Source of the DNA: Methanobacterium formicicum
GTDB lineage: Archaea; Methanobacteriota; Methanobacteria; Methanobacteriales; Methanobacteriaceae
Reading direction: 5' to 3'
Assembly: GCF_029848115.1 (NCBI RefSeq)
Contig: NZ_JARVXG010000058.1
Coordinates: 1 to 52,940 of the forward strand
DNA length: 52,940 nt
The position numbers and the translations under genes are program-made. Below, in pieces: positions 37,867 to 51,351 of the stretch. Positions within the stretch are counted from its first letter, which is position 1. The number at the start of each line of letters is the position of its first letter. The notes under the pieces are model-generated. The model did not search any database. It worked only from the letters and a program-made list of their open reading frames with translations, and was not told where the DNA came from.

Positions 37867-38460
37867 ATCTTTTCCCCCCAAACATGGAAAAAATCATCCC
37901 CTAAATTTAATGCCCAAGATTTGAAATGTTAATTAATGAAAATAATAATGCATGAAAGGTTAAATTGGTAGGTTTAATCTTTAATGGTTTATGGTACTAT
38001 TTACCCAAATATTATATATTTTTTCGCTATGTCCTTTTATGTGTCCATATTGTTTAATGTGATCACAGTGCTTTTTCAAACCATATCCAATATGGCCAAT
38101 TGAAGTAAGGATGAAAAAAAAGTTTTAAAAACCATTACAAAAGGATCATTACATATACCCCCCCCTAATTAGGGATACAAGCTACTTTTAATGATTTTGT
38201 TTTAGTAGTATACAAATATTTTTTTTATTAAAAAAATGTTTAAAATTTAAATTTATTACGTTAAACCATGTTATACTTAGCCATAAATTCGTTTAATTAT
38301 TTGAATCTCTTGTTATCAAATATTATATCATAATATATTCATTAGTTGCTTACAAAAATAAGAATCTAGAAAATAATGCCAGATATTATTTAATGTAACC
38401 TAAAACAATATTTATATAATAATTATAATAATATTAATAATGTTCAGGAGGTAGAAATAG
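37867..38460. other. Long AT-rich gap before the PIN cassette
   Basis: No gene in about 590 bases. A run of eight C followed by TAATTAGGG lies at 38158-38174, with a perfect 12-base palindrome CCCTAATTAGGG at 38163-38174. The TTTATATAATAATTATAAT near 38410 is a probable promoter for the cassette, and GGAGGT at 38446 its ribosome binding site. Confidence 0.5.
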
Positions 38461-39072
38461 ATGGTTAAAGAATTAGGGCCAAATGTAGATATTGATGATT
38501 TTAAAAGGGGTGTTAACTTTCTCAGTGATGCTCTTGCTAATAAAAAAGCTAAATTCTACTTTGAACCCGCTAAAACTGGTATAATCTTTAAAAAACCTCC
38601 TACTAAAAAATCTGTACGTAATTATGGCATAGACGATTCAAAAATACAAGATATAATTGATGAAATTATTGAGATTGTATCTATCATTTTAGCTGGAGAA
38701 AAAGATGAAGTTATTTTGAATATTCAAGACAACAACGAAATGCTTCAAACTTTTAATAATAGATGTGATCTGATTGAGAAAGAAATAATCAACTGGAATC
38801 TAATTAAAAGATATCATCTTCAAAAAAATTATAAAACTTCTTTATTGGATAAATTTGATTGGGATATTATTATCAAAAAAACTGAGTTCAATGGTAAAAA
38901 ACTCACATTTCCAACTGCAATGTTAAGGATACGTACCAGAAAACCGTTTTCAGATAATCCACCAGTCATGAAAACAGAAACATTTACTTTAGAAACTGGA
39001 ATGGAAGAAATCGACCAATTAATTAATGAGCTTGAGCAAATTAAAAAATCTTTATCTAAAGAAGAAATTTAG
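38461..39072 (+). CDS. Cassette gene 1: unknown 203-residue protein
   Basis: 203 residues, AT-rich codons, good ribosome binding site (GGAGGT). I know no family. The N-terminal half is basic (KFYFEPAKTGIIFKKPPTKK), followed by helices. The end reads AMLRIRTRKPFSD then TFTLETGMEEIDQLINELEQ and IKKSL, a beta strand plus long terminal helix that loosely recalls COMM-type interaction domains; this is an impression. It begins a three-gene unit ending in a PIN protein. Confidence 0.75.
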   Translation: MVKELGPNVDIDDFKRGVNFLSDALANKKAKFYFEPAKTGIIFKKPPTKKSVRNYGIDDSKIQDIIDEIIEIVSIILAGEKDEVILNIQDNNEMLQTFNNRCDLIEKEIINWNLIKRYHLQKNYKTSLLDKFDWDIIIKKTEFNGKKLTFPTAMLRIRTRKPFSDNPPVMKTETFTLETGMEEIDQLINELEQIKKSLSKEEI

Positions 39073-39086
39073 GGGGTGATTATATC

Positions 39087-39779
39087 ATTTACAAAGACAC
39101 AGTGTCAACCTTGGAATTTGAAGACTCTAATCAACCTATTTTAAAAGAAATACATGAAGAAGAAGCCAGGATCCATTTTAAAGAAGAACAACCTGACAAT
39201 TCTAGAGAAATTAAAGATAGAAAAATGGAATTGCTTTATGGCCAGAATGTTGATTTTAGTAATATAGTTATAATTAGTCCCAAATACTATCGTCATCGAA
39301 CGAGGTATATACAGGAAAATTCAAATTTTTTTAGGTATGTTCAAACGATTAATACTCCAAACTTTAGATTTTGGCCCTTTAATTCTATTGAAGAATTTGA
39401 TGTAGGAATCAGTAGTCCTAATCACATATTTGATAGCATTGAAACCAATTTTGATAAAATTTATTCAAATTTTGATGATTTAAGACTAAGGCAAATATGC
39501 TATAATGATGTAAAGGATCAAATAGATGAATTGTGGGATATTAGGCCCTTGGATGATAATTACAACGAATTATTAGTTTTAATAATCCAATTTATAAAAA
39601 ATAATTTTCCTGAAAATCTAGATAAAGAGCAAGTGAATTCAATAAAAGATTCTTTAAATAAACTTAGAACTAAAGAAATTAACGAGAGGGATATAGAAAA
39701 AATATTTGATGATCTTATAGATTCGGGAATGATTTTTTTCCCATCTATCGAAGGACTTTCAGAATTATATGAAGATTAG
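39087..39779 (+). CDS. Cassette gene 2: unknown acidic 225-230-residue protein
   Basis: The first ordinary start in frame is GTG 39102, which is 22 bases from GGGGGTGAT, too far. ATT 39087 is at about 8 bases, so the gene may start there (I Y K D T before V S T L E). The protein is very acidic and helical at the ends; a central segment reads NIVIISPKYYRHRTRYIQEN, then FWPFNSIEEFDVG. A helical C-terminus ends EGLSELYED. No family known. Its acidity and position before the PIN gene would suit an antitoxin or inhibitor. Its stop is followed within 11 bases by the PIN start. Confidence 0.7.
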   Translation: MYKDTVSTLEFEDSNQPILKEIHEEEARIHFKEEQPDNSREIKDRKMELLYGQNVDFSNIVIISPKYYRHRTRYIQENSNFFRYVQTINTPNFRFWPFNSIEEFDVGISSPNHIFDSIETNFDKIYSNFDDLRLRQICYNDVKDQIDELWDIRPLDDNYNELLVLIIQFIKNNFPENLDKEQVNSIKDSLNKLRTKEINERDIEKIFDDLIDSGMIFFPSIEGLSELYED

Positions 39780-39789
39780 GTGATTTTAC

Positions 39790-40569
39790 TTGCATCAAAA
39801 TCTTTTTTTAGATACAAATATTTGTATTGAGTGGATGTTTAATAGAAGTTCAGAAATTTCTAATTTTATAACCTCTAAAATTCAACTTCACTGTGTACAT
39901 ATCTCTAAATATGTCTTAGCTGAATTTATTAGGACTATTGTAAAAGATGCATGCAATTTACATTCAATTCTTGAAGATGAAAATGATTTGGATCGAGTAC
40001 AAAGAAAGTTATATTCCATTCTAGAGAGTGAAGATGACCATCAAAATCGTGTTGTAAGCCGTTATATTTTATTAATGGAGTCTATTGATTACCCTATGGG
40101 TCGTCCGGATATTAATTTTGCCAAACGTGCCATTAAAAATTATGCTCAATGCTCAATTAAAATATTGAAAAAACAATTTAATATTTTAGATAGTAATATT
40201 GATTGCGAGTTAGCTTCAAGCAAGCCCAAGAGTGTAGGATCCAAATTTAAAATAGAGTTCCCATGTGAATCAGGAATAAATCGTACTGATTGTTCAATAG
40301 TTCATTACATTACGTCTAATATAATGTTTTTAAATCAAATTGAAGCAGGACTTATAGCTGAATCCGAACCCTATTTCACAATGTTAAGAGATTTGATTAT
40401 CCAATTTAACAGTTGCTCCCTATTAGATTGTTCATTGAAATATTGTAAAATTTTGGGTGATGTAATTGTTTTAGATGATTGTCCTTCAGATTATCTTCTC
40501 TTATCGAAAGATCATCATTTCAGAACTTTGTGTAGTATAACGGGTCATAATTTAAGGATGATGGATTGA
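39790..40569 (+). CDS. Cassette gene 3: PIN-type nuclease
   Basis: 259 residues from TTG 39790, with GGTGA at 39779-39783. PIN residues are visible as D8 in FLDTNICIEW, E45 in KYVLAEFIRT, D167 in TDCSIVHYIT and D241 in LLLSKDHHFRTL, the usual set of four acids. About 120 residues of helical insert lie between E45 and D167, so it is much larger than VapC (about 130). PIN proteins cleave RNA. The position after an acidic protein suggests a toxin-antitoxin or defence module. The catalytic call is from motifs only. Confidence 0.8.
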   Translation: MHQNLFLDTNICIEWMFNRSSEISNFITSKIQLHCVHISKYVLAEFIRTIVKDACNLHSILEDENDLDRVQRKLYSILESEDDHQNRVVSRYILLMESIDYPMGRPDINFAKRAIKNYAQCSIKILKKQFNILDSNIDCELASSKPKSVGSKFKIEFPCESGINRTDCSIVHYITSNIMFLNQIEAGLIAESEPYFTMLRDLIIQFNSCSLLDCSLKYCKILGDVIVLDDCPSDYLLLSKDHHFRTLCSITGHNLRMMD

Positions 40570-40684
40570 TTTTATTTATAATTTTAAATTAAAGGATATT
40601 TAATCCTACTTGCAAGTTTTACTATATTTTTTATTTCGTAATAGTTAAGTAAATAAGTGGCATTTTTTCTATAAAGTTTTTGTC

Positions 40685-40714
40685 TACTTCGTAATATAAC
40701 GGTTTAACGAAGTA
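40685..40714. repeat. Perfect 8-base inverted repeat after the PIN cassette
   Basis: TACTTCGT at 40685-40692 faces ACGAAGTA at 40707-40714, with a 14-base loop. A related TTCGTAATA occurs at 40635. It could be a terminator hairpin or a boundary site. Confidence 0.5.
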
Positions 40715-41214
40715 AATTTATTAAATTTTCAATGAATTTTTAATAATGTTGCTAGGTGAAGATCCCTGAATTAAAAATCATCGAAGTTACCATATTTTCA
40801 CCAGTGAGGCTATATGGAGTGGATCATTTACAGGGATTTCTTAGATTTTTAAAATTTCAACAGAAATCCATCACCCATCAGGGCCTTGAAAAAATTATCT
40901 CAGACCAAAAAATAATCACCATCTCAACTTTTCCCTCCCCGTGCATGTACTGGTGGTGAGAATAAATAATTTTTTTAGATATTTTTTAGATGGTACATTT
41001 CAGGTTACTGCAATATCCCTCACCAGAAATTAACAGATCATTTATAGTTCAGTAAGAATAATATTTAGATGGGATGCACTGGTGTACTTCGTGTCAACCT
41101 CAAATTCCTGCCAGTGCACTCCTACTTTTTACAGTCTGGTTTTGATTGATCCAAAAAAGAATAAATCTATTACCGGTGTAGTTCAAGTTGAATTCTATTA
41201 CCAAAGTAGTTGAA

Positions 41215-41267
41215 TGTCCGATATGTCCGTTATATTGTCCGATATCAACCCACTGCCTGTCCAATAT
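41215..41267 (+). repeat. Four copies of TGTCCRWTAT between convergent genes
   Basis: TGTCCGATAT at 41215, TGTCCGTTAT at 41224, TGTCCGATAT at 41236 and TGTCCAATAT at 41258. A CTATTACC...GTAGTT motif is also repeated 26 bases apart just upstream (41168 and 41194). The region is downstream of both flanking genes. Confidence 0.55.
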
Positions 41268-41300
41268 CAGCCACGACCCAATAAAGGGAACATTCCTTAT

Positions 41301-42653
<1,353 letters not shown>

Positions 42654-42740
42654 TTTTTTAAGTCAACCATAATCCTTGGGTTTCAAGATTTATACATCTT
42701 CCTATACGTCTTTCCGGTTATACCATAAAGGGGGTGATGA

Positions 42741-43400
42741 CTATTTCAGCAGATTATCCAGATTCAATTTACCATCTACTTTTAAAGGCTCCCCGTGGGC
42801 CGGGCAGACCCAGCTGAACTCACAGTCCTGTATGACTTCCAGGGAGCTTCTCAGAACTTCATCATCCCAGTTCATAAAGGATTTCATGGGAGCAATTTTG
42901 CCCTGGGATGTTCTAAAAAGGTCACCGGCCAATAAAACGTCCTTATATAGTAAACATACATGGCCGGGGGTGTGTCCGGGAGTGGGTATAACTTGCACTC
43001 CATCCACGCCCAATTTTCCATCTTCAGGGTAAGTATTTATCTTACTCGGCTTTTCCACCCTCATGATAAATGAAATTAACCTTTTTATTCCCGGACGGTT
43101 TATATCTTGGTAGATATAAGGGATATCTCCCGTGGATGCCCATATTTTAGCCCCAGTTTCCTTCTGCATGAAGGCCAGGCTCCCTACATGGTCCACATCG
43201 TGGTGGGTGATAAGGATATGCTTGATCTTGTCAGGTTTTACCCCTATAGTTTTCAAATCATTTAATATTCCTTTGCCCTGCCCTGGGCGTCCTGTGTCAA
43301 TTAAAATGGTTTCTTCACCCTTAATCAGGTAGGCATAGTTTCCTCTGGTTGAATCGAAGGCATATACTTCCTCAGTTATTTGCAATTTAATTCCCTCCAT
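42741..43400 (-). CDS. Metallo-beta-lactamase-fold hydrolase
   Basis: 219 residues; TTG 43385 would place GGAGGG at a good distance and may be the real start, giving 214. The metal motif is ILITHHDVDHVGSLAF, an HxDxDH variant of HxHxDH common in this family, then TPGHTPGHVCLLYKD and the final CPAHGEPL. A beta-sandwich of TauE-unrelated MBL hydrolases with two metals follows. Possible roles are glyoxalase II-like thioester, lactone or RNA-related hydrolysis; the sequence does not say. It is followed on the same strand by the AlbA_2 gene. Confidence 0.88.
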   Translation of the reverse strand: MEGIKLQITEEVYAFDSTRGNYAYLIKGEETILIDTGRPGQGKGILNDLKTIGVKPDKIKHILITHHDVDHVGSLAFMQKETGAKIWASTGDIPYIYQDINRPGIKRLISFIMRVEKPSKINTYPEDGKLGVDGVQVIPTPGHTPGHVCLLYKDVLLAGDLFRTSQGKIAPMKSFMNWDDEVLRSSLEVIQDCEFSWVCPAHGEPLKVDGKLNLDNLLK

Positions 43401-43495
43401 CTACATGGTCATATAAGTATGTGTACTGAATTTAGGACCTTAAGTAATCTTAACAGTAGGTTTTACTGGTAATTAATTATTTTGAAGTTTATGAT

Positions 43496-44293
43496 TCAGG
43501 CCAGTATCATGGCCCCGCCCAGTACCAGGCTAATGGTCACCAGTACCGGTATGTATATCTTTTCAAAGGTTTGGGGATCGATCTTCCTGAGGAGTTTTGG
43601 CCCTAAAAATGCGCCTACCGCTGCTCCTCCTGCTAGGAGGAGTATTAAAGTGAGATCCAATTTTCCCAGTAGGAAGTATCCACCCATACCGGTGAGTGAA
43701 TTGAAGATGAGTACAAATACTGTGGTCCCCACCACCATCATGGCGGGCAGGCCTAAACTGTACAACCCGGCACTGACTGGTGGTGTTCCGCTTATGCCAA
43801 ATATTCCAGCCAGTAACCCGGATGCCACTCCAAAGAGAGAAGCTATTATTCGCCTGGGTCCGGTGAGTATGATGGGTTCCTTTTCATTGTTTTCTTCCTT
43901 TCCGGTTTTTGAATTTTTATTCCTTTTCCAGAAACTCCGAACCATGGGAATGAGCATCAGAAGGGTGAAAACTCCTAAGAGTCTTCTTAAAAGGATGGAA
44001 GGTATCATGTTGGCCAGGTAGGCTCCTATCAGTGTGCCCACTATTCCCCCTACTCCTAAAACTAAGCCGGTTCTAATATCCACGTTACCCTCCCGGTAGT
44101 GGCTAAAGGCACCCACTGCAGTGGTGGGTAACACCGAGGCCAGTGATGTGGCCACTGCTACCTGAGTGGGGATTCCGAAAACCAGGGTTAAAACCGGTAC
44201 GTAGAGCCCTCCACCACCACCTCCCATGGTGGAAACTAAAAGACCGATTAAAAATCCAAATAGGGGAATAAAGAGTTGACTAATATCTAACAT
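43496..44293 (-). CDS. TauE/SafE-type permease
   Basis: 265 residues with about eight membrane segments in two homologous halves. LLVSTMGGGGGGLYVPVLTL near the N-terminus and ASGLLAGIFGISGTPPVSAG in the second half are the paired family motifs. TauE/SafE proteins export sulfite, sulfoacetate or related organic anions; the substrate here is not known. A basic cytoplasmic linker (RSFWKRNKNSKTGKEENNEK) joins the halves. It is transcribed towards the MBL gene at a 95-base gap, so a shared transcript is possible. Confidence 0.9.
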   Translation of the reverse strand: MLDISQLFIPLFGFLIGLLVSTMGGGGGGLYVPVLTLVFGIPTQVAVATSLASVLPTTAVGAFSHYREGNVDIRTGLVLGVGGIVGTLIGAYLANMIPSILLRRLLGVFTLLMLIPMVRSFWKRNKNSKTGKEENNEKEPIILTGPRRIIASLFGVASGLLAGIFGISGTPPVSAGLYSLGLPAMMVVGTTVFVLIFNSLTGMGGYFLLGKLDLTLILLLAGGAAVGAFLGPKLLRKIDPQTFEKIYIPVLVTISLVLGGAMILA

Positions 44294-44433
44294 CCAGTTT
44301 GCCTTCTTGTAGGTTTAATTAATATTATGGCCGCGTGCATGTTCATTTTTAACAATCTTACTGATACATTGGGATTTAAATTGATTTTTGATTGGAAATT
44401 TTAATTAATAAATGTTTGAAACAATCCCGGCTG

Positions 44434-44670
44434 TTATTCTGGTTCATCCAGGTCGTCCAGTATTTTAAGTGCGTATTCCCTCATTAAATCCTCTTTTAGG
44501 AGTATCAGTTTTTCATTTTTCTCTTTCCCAAATACCACCAGACTATCACCGGGTTTTATGTTGAATTTGTCACGGGCCTCTTTGGGAATAACGATCTGTC
44601 CCCTTTCTCCCACTTTCACCTTTCCAAATAGATGGTTATCCATATAACTTCCCATAAACTGTCTCTCCAT
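44434..44670 (-). CDS. AbrB/SpoVT/MazE-type DNA-binding protein
   Basis: 78 residues from ATG 44670; ATG 44655 and 44643 are alternatives, with weak purine-rich sites. GKVKVGERGQIVIPKEARDK followed by FNIKPGDSLVVFGKE is the swapped-hairpin AbrB fold. A helical C-terminus (LLKEDLMREYALKILDDLDE) follows. It may be an antitoxin of a MazE kind or a free regulator; no toxin gene is adjacent. Promoter lies in the AT-rich DNA upstream. Confidence 0.88.
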   Translation of the reverse strand: MERQFMGSYMDNHLFGKVKVGERGQIVIPKEARDKFNIKPGDSLVVFGKEKNEKLILLKEDLMREYALKILDDLDEPE

Positions 44671-44968
44671 TATTTTTTAGATTCTACTTATCCCTGACAC
44701 ATGATAAATATAAATTTTCATATAATTCATGTTTAACATATATTTCATACAATTCATATTTAAATTTTGCTTAATAGTTAGTAGTAACCTTGAAAAATTT
44801 GACCTTGACTGACTCCAAATTAATGAAAATACTCCAAAAAACACTTCATTCCTAAAAAGGCAGGCCCTGCCCAGTTTGAATAAAATCAACAGAGGGTATT
44901 AAAAATAAGAAAAAAATTATACACCAATTAGAAACCAGAAAATACTGATAATAAGAGTGGATCATAAG

Positions 44969-45505
44969 TCAATCCAATTTTTTTAAAATTCTCCCCACTG
45001 TTTTCCAGGTTCGGGTGGTAAGTTCCCGGCCAAATTCTTTTTCCACCCAGCGCATTAAATCCGGTGTTTTCCCCTGGGATAAATTGACTACACTGTAGAT
45101 TGCACGGTTATGTGCGCCTAAAACAATAAAACCCCCGTTATCTGGATGGTAAGGGAATTTGAATTCTGTTTCTAACCTATTTTTTAGGAAAGTTACATTC
45201 GGTTTACATTGGGGGGTGTCTTCAACGTTTTTGAATGGATTTTCACGGACCAAAGATTGTAAATCATCTTTACTGTAAATAATAGCAGTGCTCTGAATAT
45301 CCAGTTTATTTTTAAGTGCTTTTTCAATGGTTGCTTCCAGTTCACTGGTTTCTCTGGACCCGGTTTTAAAAATGATATTTCCACTGGAGATAACACTTTC
45401 GACCTCTTCCCCTCCCAGATCACGAAAAACAGCACGTAAATTTTCATTGCTCATACTGGGATTGGAAGGAGTGATCCCCCGAAGGAGAGCCACGTACTTA
45501 GTCAT
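44969..45505 (-). CDS. DUF1697 family protein
   Basis: 178 residues. YVALLRGITPSNPSMSNENL then ISSGNIIFKTGS is the family start, and FGRELTTRTWKTVGRILKKL its end. DUF1697 proteins are found in many bacteria and some archaea, with unknown activity. GAGGTGAT precedes the ATG. It stands alone. Confidence 0.9.
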   Translation of the reverse strand: MTKYVALLRGITPSNPSMSNENLRAVFRDLGGEEVESVISSGNIIFKTGSRETSELEATIEKALKNKLDIQSTAIIYSKDDLQSLVRENPFKNVEDTPQCKPNVTFLKNRLETEFKFPYHPDNGGFIVLGAHNRAIYSVVNLSQGKTPDLMRWVEKEFGRELTTRTWKTVGRILKKLD

Positions 45506-45665
45506 TAAAACATCACCTCATTTTACATTTTTCCTCCAACTATATTATGGAACTCCGGCCCTAAAAATTATCCATGGTGAAGTTGAATACCAATTTCATG
45601 TAGTACAGTCAACTTCTTATGAATAGAAAAATAAAGTATTAATTAATTAGGGAAGAGGTGGAATC

Positions 45666-45908
<243 letters not shown>

Positions 45909-45950
45909 ATAAAAAAATATTTTTTTAATAAAAATAATTCACTTTTTTGA

Positions 45951-45971
45951 ATGTACCCCCTCATTAGGGAG
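45951..45971. repeat. Dyad TACnCCCT...AGGGnGTA
   Basis: TACCCCCT and AGGGAGTA face each other across CATT at about 45953-45972, upstream of cofH by 125 bases. A related CCCTAATTAGGG palindrome occurs at 38163-38174. Confidence 0.4.
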
Positions 45972-46091
45972 TAAATAATTTCCTTACTTCTTTTTATTAA
46001 CTAACACATCCCCCCAGAACAACTAATTTATATCCTATGATGGGAAACTTATCAAAGTATAAATCTAACACTGTGATTATCTAGGAGTCGA

Positions 46092-47146
<1,055 letters not shown>

Positions 47147-47233
47147 AAATCCTGCCCACAACACATAACTCCTCCCTACTTTCTTTAAAACCAATCCTTA
47201 TCTTTGAATTATATTATTCTATTTGTTCGAGTT

Positions 47234-48400
47234 TTAACCGGTCTCGTATAATTCTTTGACCTTCTTCAATTCATCAACAATGGCTATTTCCTGGGTGCAG
47301 TGTTCTTCACACTGTTTGCAGGCAGTGCAGACGGAAGCTCGACGATTCTCCAGTAGTAGGGCTTCGTAGGAAAACTGGAAACTGGCTTTTTCTTCTGGGC
47401 TGCCGAAAAGATGGTAGTCATTGTAGCGGGCAAAGTTCTCTGGTATGTCCACTCCGGCCGGGCAGGGTAGACAGTAGCCGCAGCCAGTGCAGTTGATGGC
47501 TAGTTTATCTTTAAAGATGTCCCTGGCTTTACCAATGATCTCCAACTCCTTTGAACTTAAAGAATGGGGTTCGGCAATATTGGCTATCTTTAAATTTTCT
47601 TTAACATCTTCCCTGGTGTTCATGCCACTTAAAACCACTGATACCAGGGGGTTATTCCACACCCATCTTAATGCCCATTCAGCAGGTGTTCTTTTAATTT
47701 CAGCCTGGTTGAATACCTCCTGAACTTGTGGTGGGATGTTGGATACTAGTTGCCCTCCTCTTAAGGGTTCCATGACGGCAATCCCTAATCCTTTACTGGC
47801 TGCGTATTCTAGTCCCTCAGTTCCGGCCTGGTAAACCTCATCCAGATAGTTATACTGCAGGAGACAGAATGACCAGCCATAGTAATCCACGATCTCCTTA
47901 AACAGGTCCAGGCGATCGTGGAATGAGAATCCGGCATGTTTTATTTTTCCCTGGTCCAGGGCTTCCTCTAAAAAGGTTTCGAATTTTAATTCTTTCATTT
48001 TCTTCCAGTATGCCTGGTTAAGGCCGTGCACCATATAAAAGTCAATGCAATTGGTATTAAGACGTTCCAGCTGGTGTTCCAGATAACGTTCCATATCCTC
48101 CTGATTTTCAATTCTCCAGCTGGGGAGTTTGGTAGATAACATAACCTTATCCCGGTATCCATCTTCCAAAACACGGGATAAAAAGGGTTCACTCTCCCCG
48201 GTGTGGTACAATCCCGGGCTGTGGTAAGGATAGGCGGTGTCAATGAAGTTAACTCCCTGGTCAATGGCCTGGCGGATCATGACGGTGGCTGTTTCTTCGT
48301 CAATTCTGGCAGGATCATCACCCAGTGTAGGAAGGCGCATACACCCAAAGCCCAATACTGAAACCTGCTCGTTGGTTTTTCCAAAATTTCTGTAAAGAAT
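47234..48400 (-). CDS. Aldo/keto reductase with C-terminal 4Fe-4S domain
   Basis: About 388 residues if started at ATT 48400, where GGAGG lies 7 bases away. The N-terminal strand LYRNFGKTNEQVSVLGFGCM extends past TTG 48355, the first ordinary start, so the real start is likely ATT. The AKR barrel shows FIDTAYPYHSP (Asp-Tyr of the tetrad), the Lys in LSTKLP and His in YMVHG. The tail has CTGCGYCLPCPAGVDIP and CTACKQCEEHC, two 4Fe-4S motifs. Such enzymes link NAD(P)H or ferredoxin to small-molecule redox. It converges with cofH and is divergent from the HxlR gene. Confidence 0.9.
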   Translation of the reverse strand: MLYRNFGKTNEQVSVLGFGCMRLPTLGDDPARIDEETATVMIRQAIDQGVNFIDTAYPYHSPGLYHTGESEPFLSRVLEDGYRDKVMLSTKLPSWRIENQEDMERYLEHQLERLNTNCIDFYMVHGLNQAYWKKMKELKFETFLEEALDQGKIKHAGFSFHDRLDLFKEIVDYYGWSFCLLQYNYLDEVYQAGTEGLEYAASKGLGIAVMEPLRGGQLVSNIPPQVQEVFNQAEIKRTPAEWALRWVWNNPLVSVVLSGMNTREDVKENLKIANIAEPHSLSSKELEIIGKARDIFKDKLAINCTGCGYCLPCPAGVDIPENFARYNDYHLFGSPEEKASFQFSYEALLLENRRASVCTACKQCEEHCTQEIAIVDELKKVKELYETG

Positions 48401-48588
48401 GATAATTCCTCCTTCAGTAGAATTTCTTTGAACATTAAACTAAATTTTTTAAAAGTTACTAAATTTCCAGATACAGTGGTCTAGGGTGAGTGTCTCTTTT
48501 TGACTTCACCGTGATCTATATTTAGAACCAGTATCAAATATCAACTTAATCAAATTAAAATAGTAATCAGGGTTTAAAGTAGTTTTTC

Positions 48589-48621
48589 TAACCATTTGGT
48601 AATCTAATTACCATTTGGTAA
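48589..48621. promoter_or_regulatory. Two tandem TTACC-ATTT-GGTAA boxes
   Basis: TTACCATTTGGTAA (48608-48621) is a perfect inverted repeat with a 4-base centre. TAACCATTTGGTAA (48589-48602) differs by one base. They are 19 bases apart. They sit just before the HxlR gene and 190 bases upstream of the divergent aldo/keto reductase. HxlR-type regulators bind such sites as dimers. Confidence 0.65.
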
Positions 48622-48638
48622 GCGAGGAGTTGAATTAT

Positions 48639-49019
48639 ATGGAAAACAACCATATTCATGAAATATATCACACCATTGAGGATACATTTGATTATCTGGG
48701 GAAAAAGTGGAGTATTAAGATTATTAAAGGTTTTTTCTGCCATTGCATACATTTTAAGGATTTTTTAGAAATGAATCCTGATTTAAGCAGTAAAGTACTG
48801 TCGGAACGGTTAAAAGAACTGGAACAGAAGGGTATAATTGAAAAAAGGGTAATTAATTCTTCACCAGTTCAAACCGAGTACCATTTAACTGTGAAGGGAG
48901 GGAAGTTAAACCGTATAATTTACGAGTTTTTCATGTTCGCTGCGGAAACCACGGAAAATCCCAGTGAAGAATTTAATTTACAGCTGAAAGAGGAACTTGA
49001 AGATCTATTCCAGGTTTAA
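48639..49019 (+). CDS. HxlR-family transcriptional regulator
   Basis: 126 residues from ATG 48639, with GAGGAG nine bases upstream; an in-frame TTG at 48615 would put the operator within the gene. The winged helix reads EDTFDYLGKKWSIKIIKGFF, then NPDLSSKVLSERLKELEQKG and VQTEYHLTVKGGKL, with the usual KW, LSxRLKELE and YxLT motifs. These regulators respond to aldehydes or oxidants and often control a divergent gene. Here the aldo/keto reductase is the likely target along with itself. Confidence 0.9.
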   Translation: MENNHIHEIYHTIEDTFDYLGKKWSIKIIKGFFCHCIHFKDFLEMNPDLSSKVLSERLKELEQKGIIEKRVINSSPVQTEYHLTVKGGKLNRIIYEFFMFAAETTENPSEEFNLQLKEELEDLFQV

Positions 49020-49125
49020 ATAGAATAATTTTTTTGGTAAAAATTAAATTTTTACCTAAACTCCCCCTTATTCCCAATTACCGGGGGCCGTGATATTTAT
49101 TTATTTCAAGGTACAATCATTACCC

Positions 49126-49965
<840 letters not shown>

Positions 49966-50099
49966 TCACCCCACAACTTAATTTATTTTTTTTTAAACCC
50001 CCCTTAGATCTGGTGAGGTAATGTGCCATATAAATCAACAATATGTGAACAGTTATTATTAAATAATTATAAAAGTTAAAAAATATAGACGTTATTATA

Positions 50100-51287
<1,188 letters not shown>

Positions 51288-51293
<6 letters not shown>

Positions 51294-51322
51294 ACCTTTA
51301 ATAAAAAAGGAATGAACCTTTA
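51288..51322 (+). repeat. Tandem duplication at the antiporter stop
   Basis: GAATGAACCTTTA occurs at 51288-51300 and 51310-51322, 22 bases apart, with A-rich sequence between; the first includes the TGA stop. Confidence 0.6.
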
Positions 51323-51351
51323 CAAAAAAAAAGAATAACTGGGGAAAAACT

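Larger units (their letters stand above)
40570..41300. other. Gap between the PIN gene and the AlbA_2 gene
   Basis: No sure gene in about 730 bases. It contains the inverted repeat at 40685-40714 and the TGTCCGATAT array at 41215-41267. A GTG frame at 40756-40959 (67 codons) is open but has no ribosome binding site and no family, so I do not call it. Confidence 0.5.

Noticed and set aside
40756..40959. 67-codon GTG frame after the PIN cassette
   Set aside because: No ribosome binding site, no recognisable fold and AT-rich surroundings; kept only as part of the gap description.
44677..44889. 70-codon minus-strand frame upstream of the AbrB gene
   Set aside because: Low-complexity Met/Asn/Tyr-rich end, no ribosome binding site, lies in the likely promoter region; probably chance.
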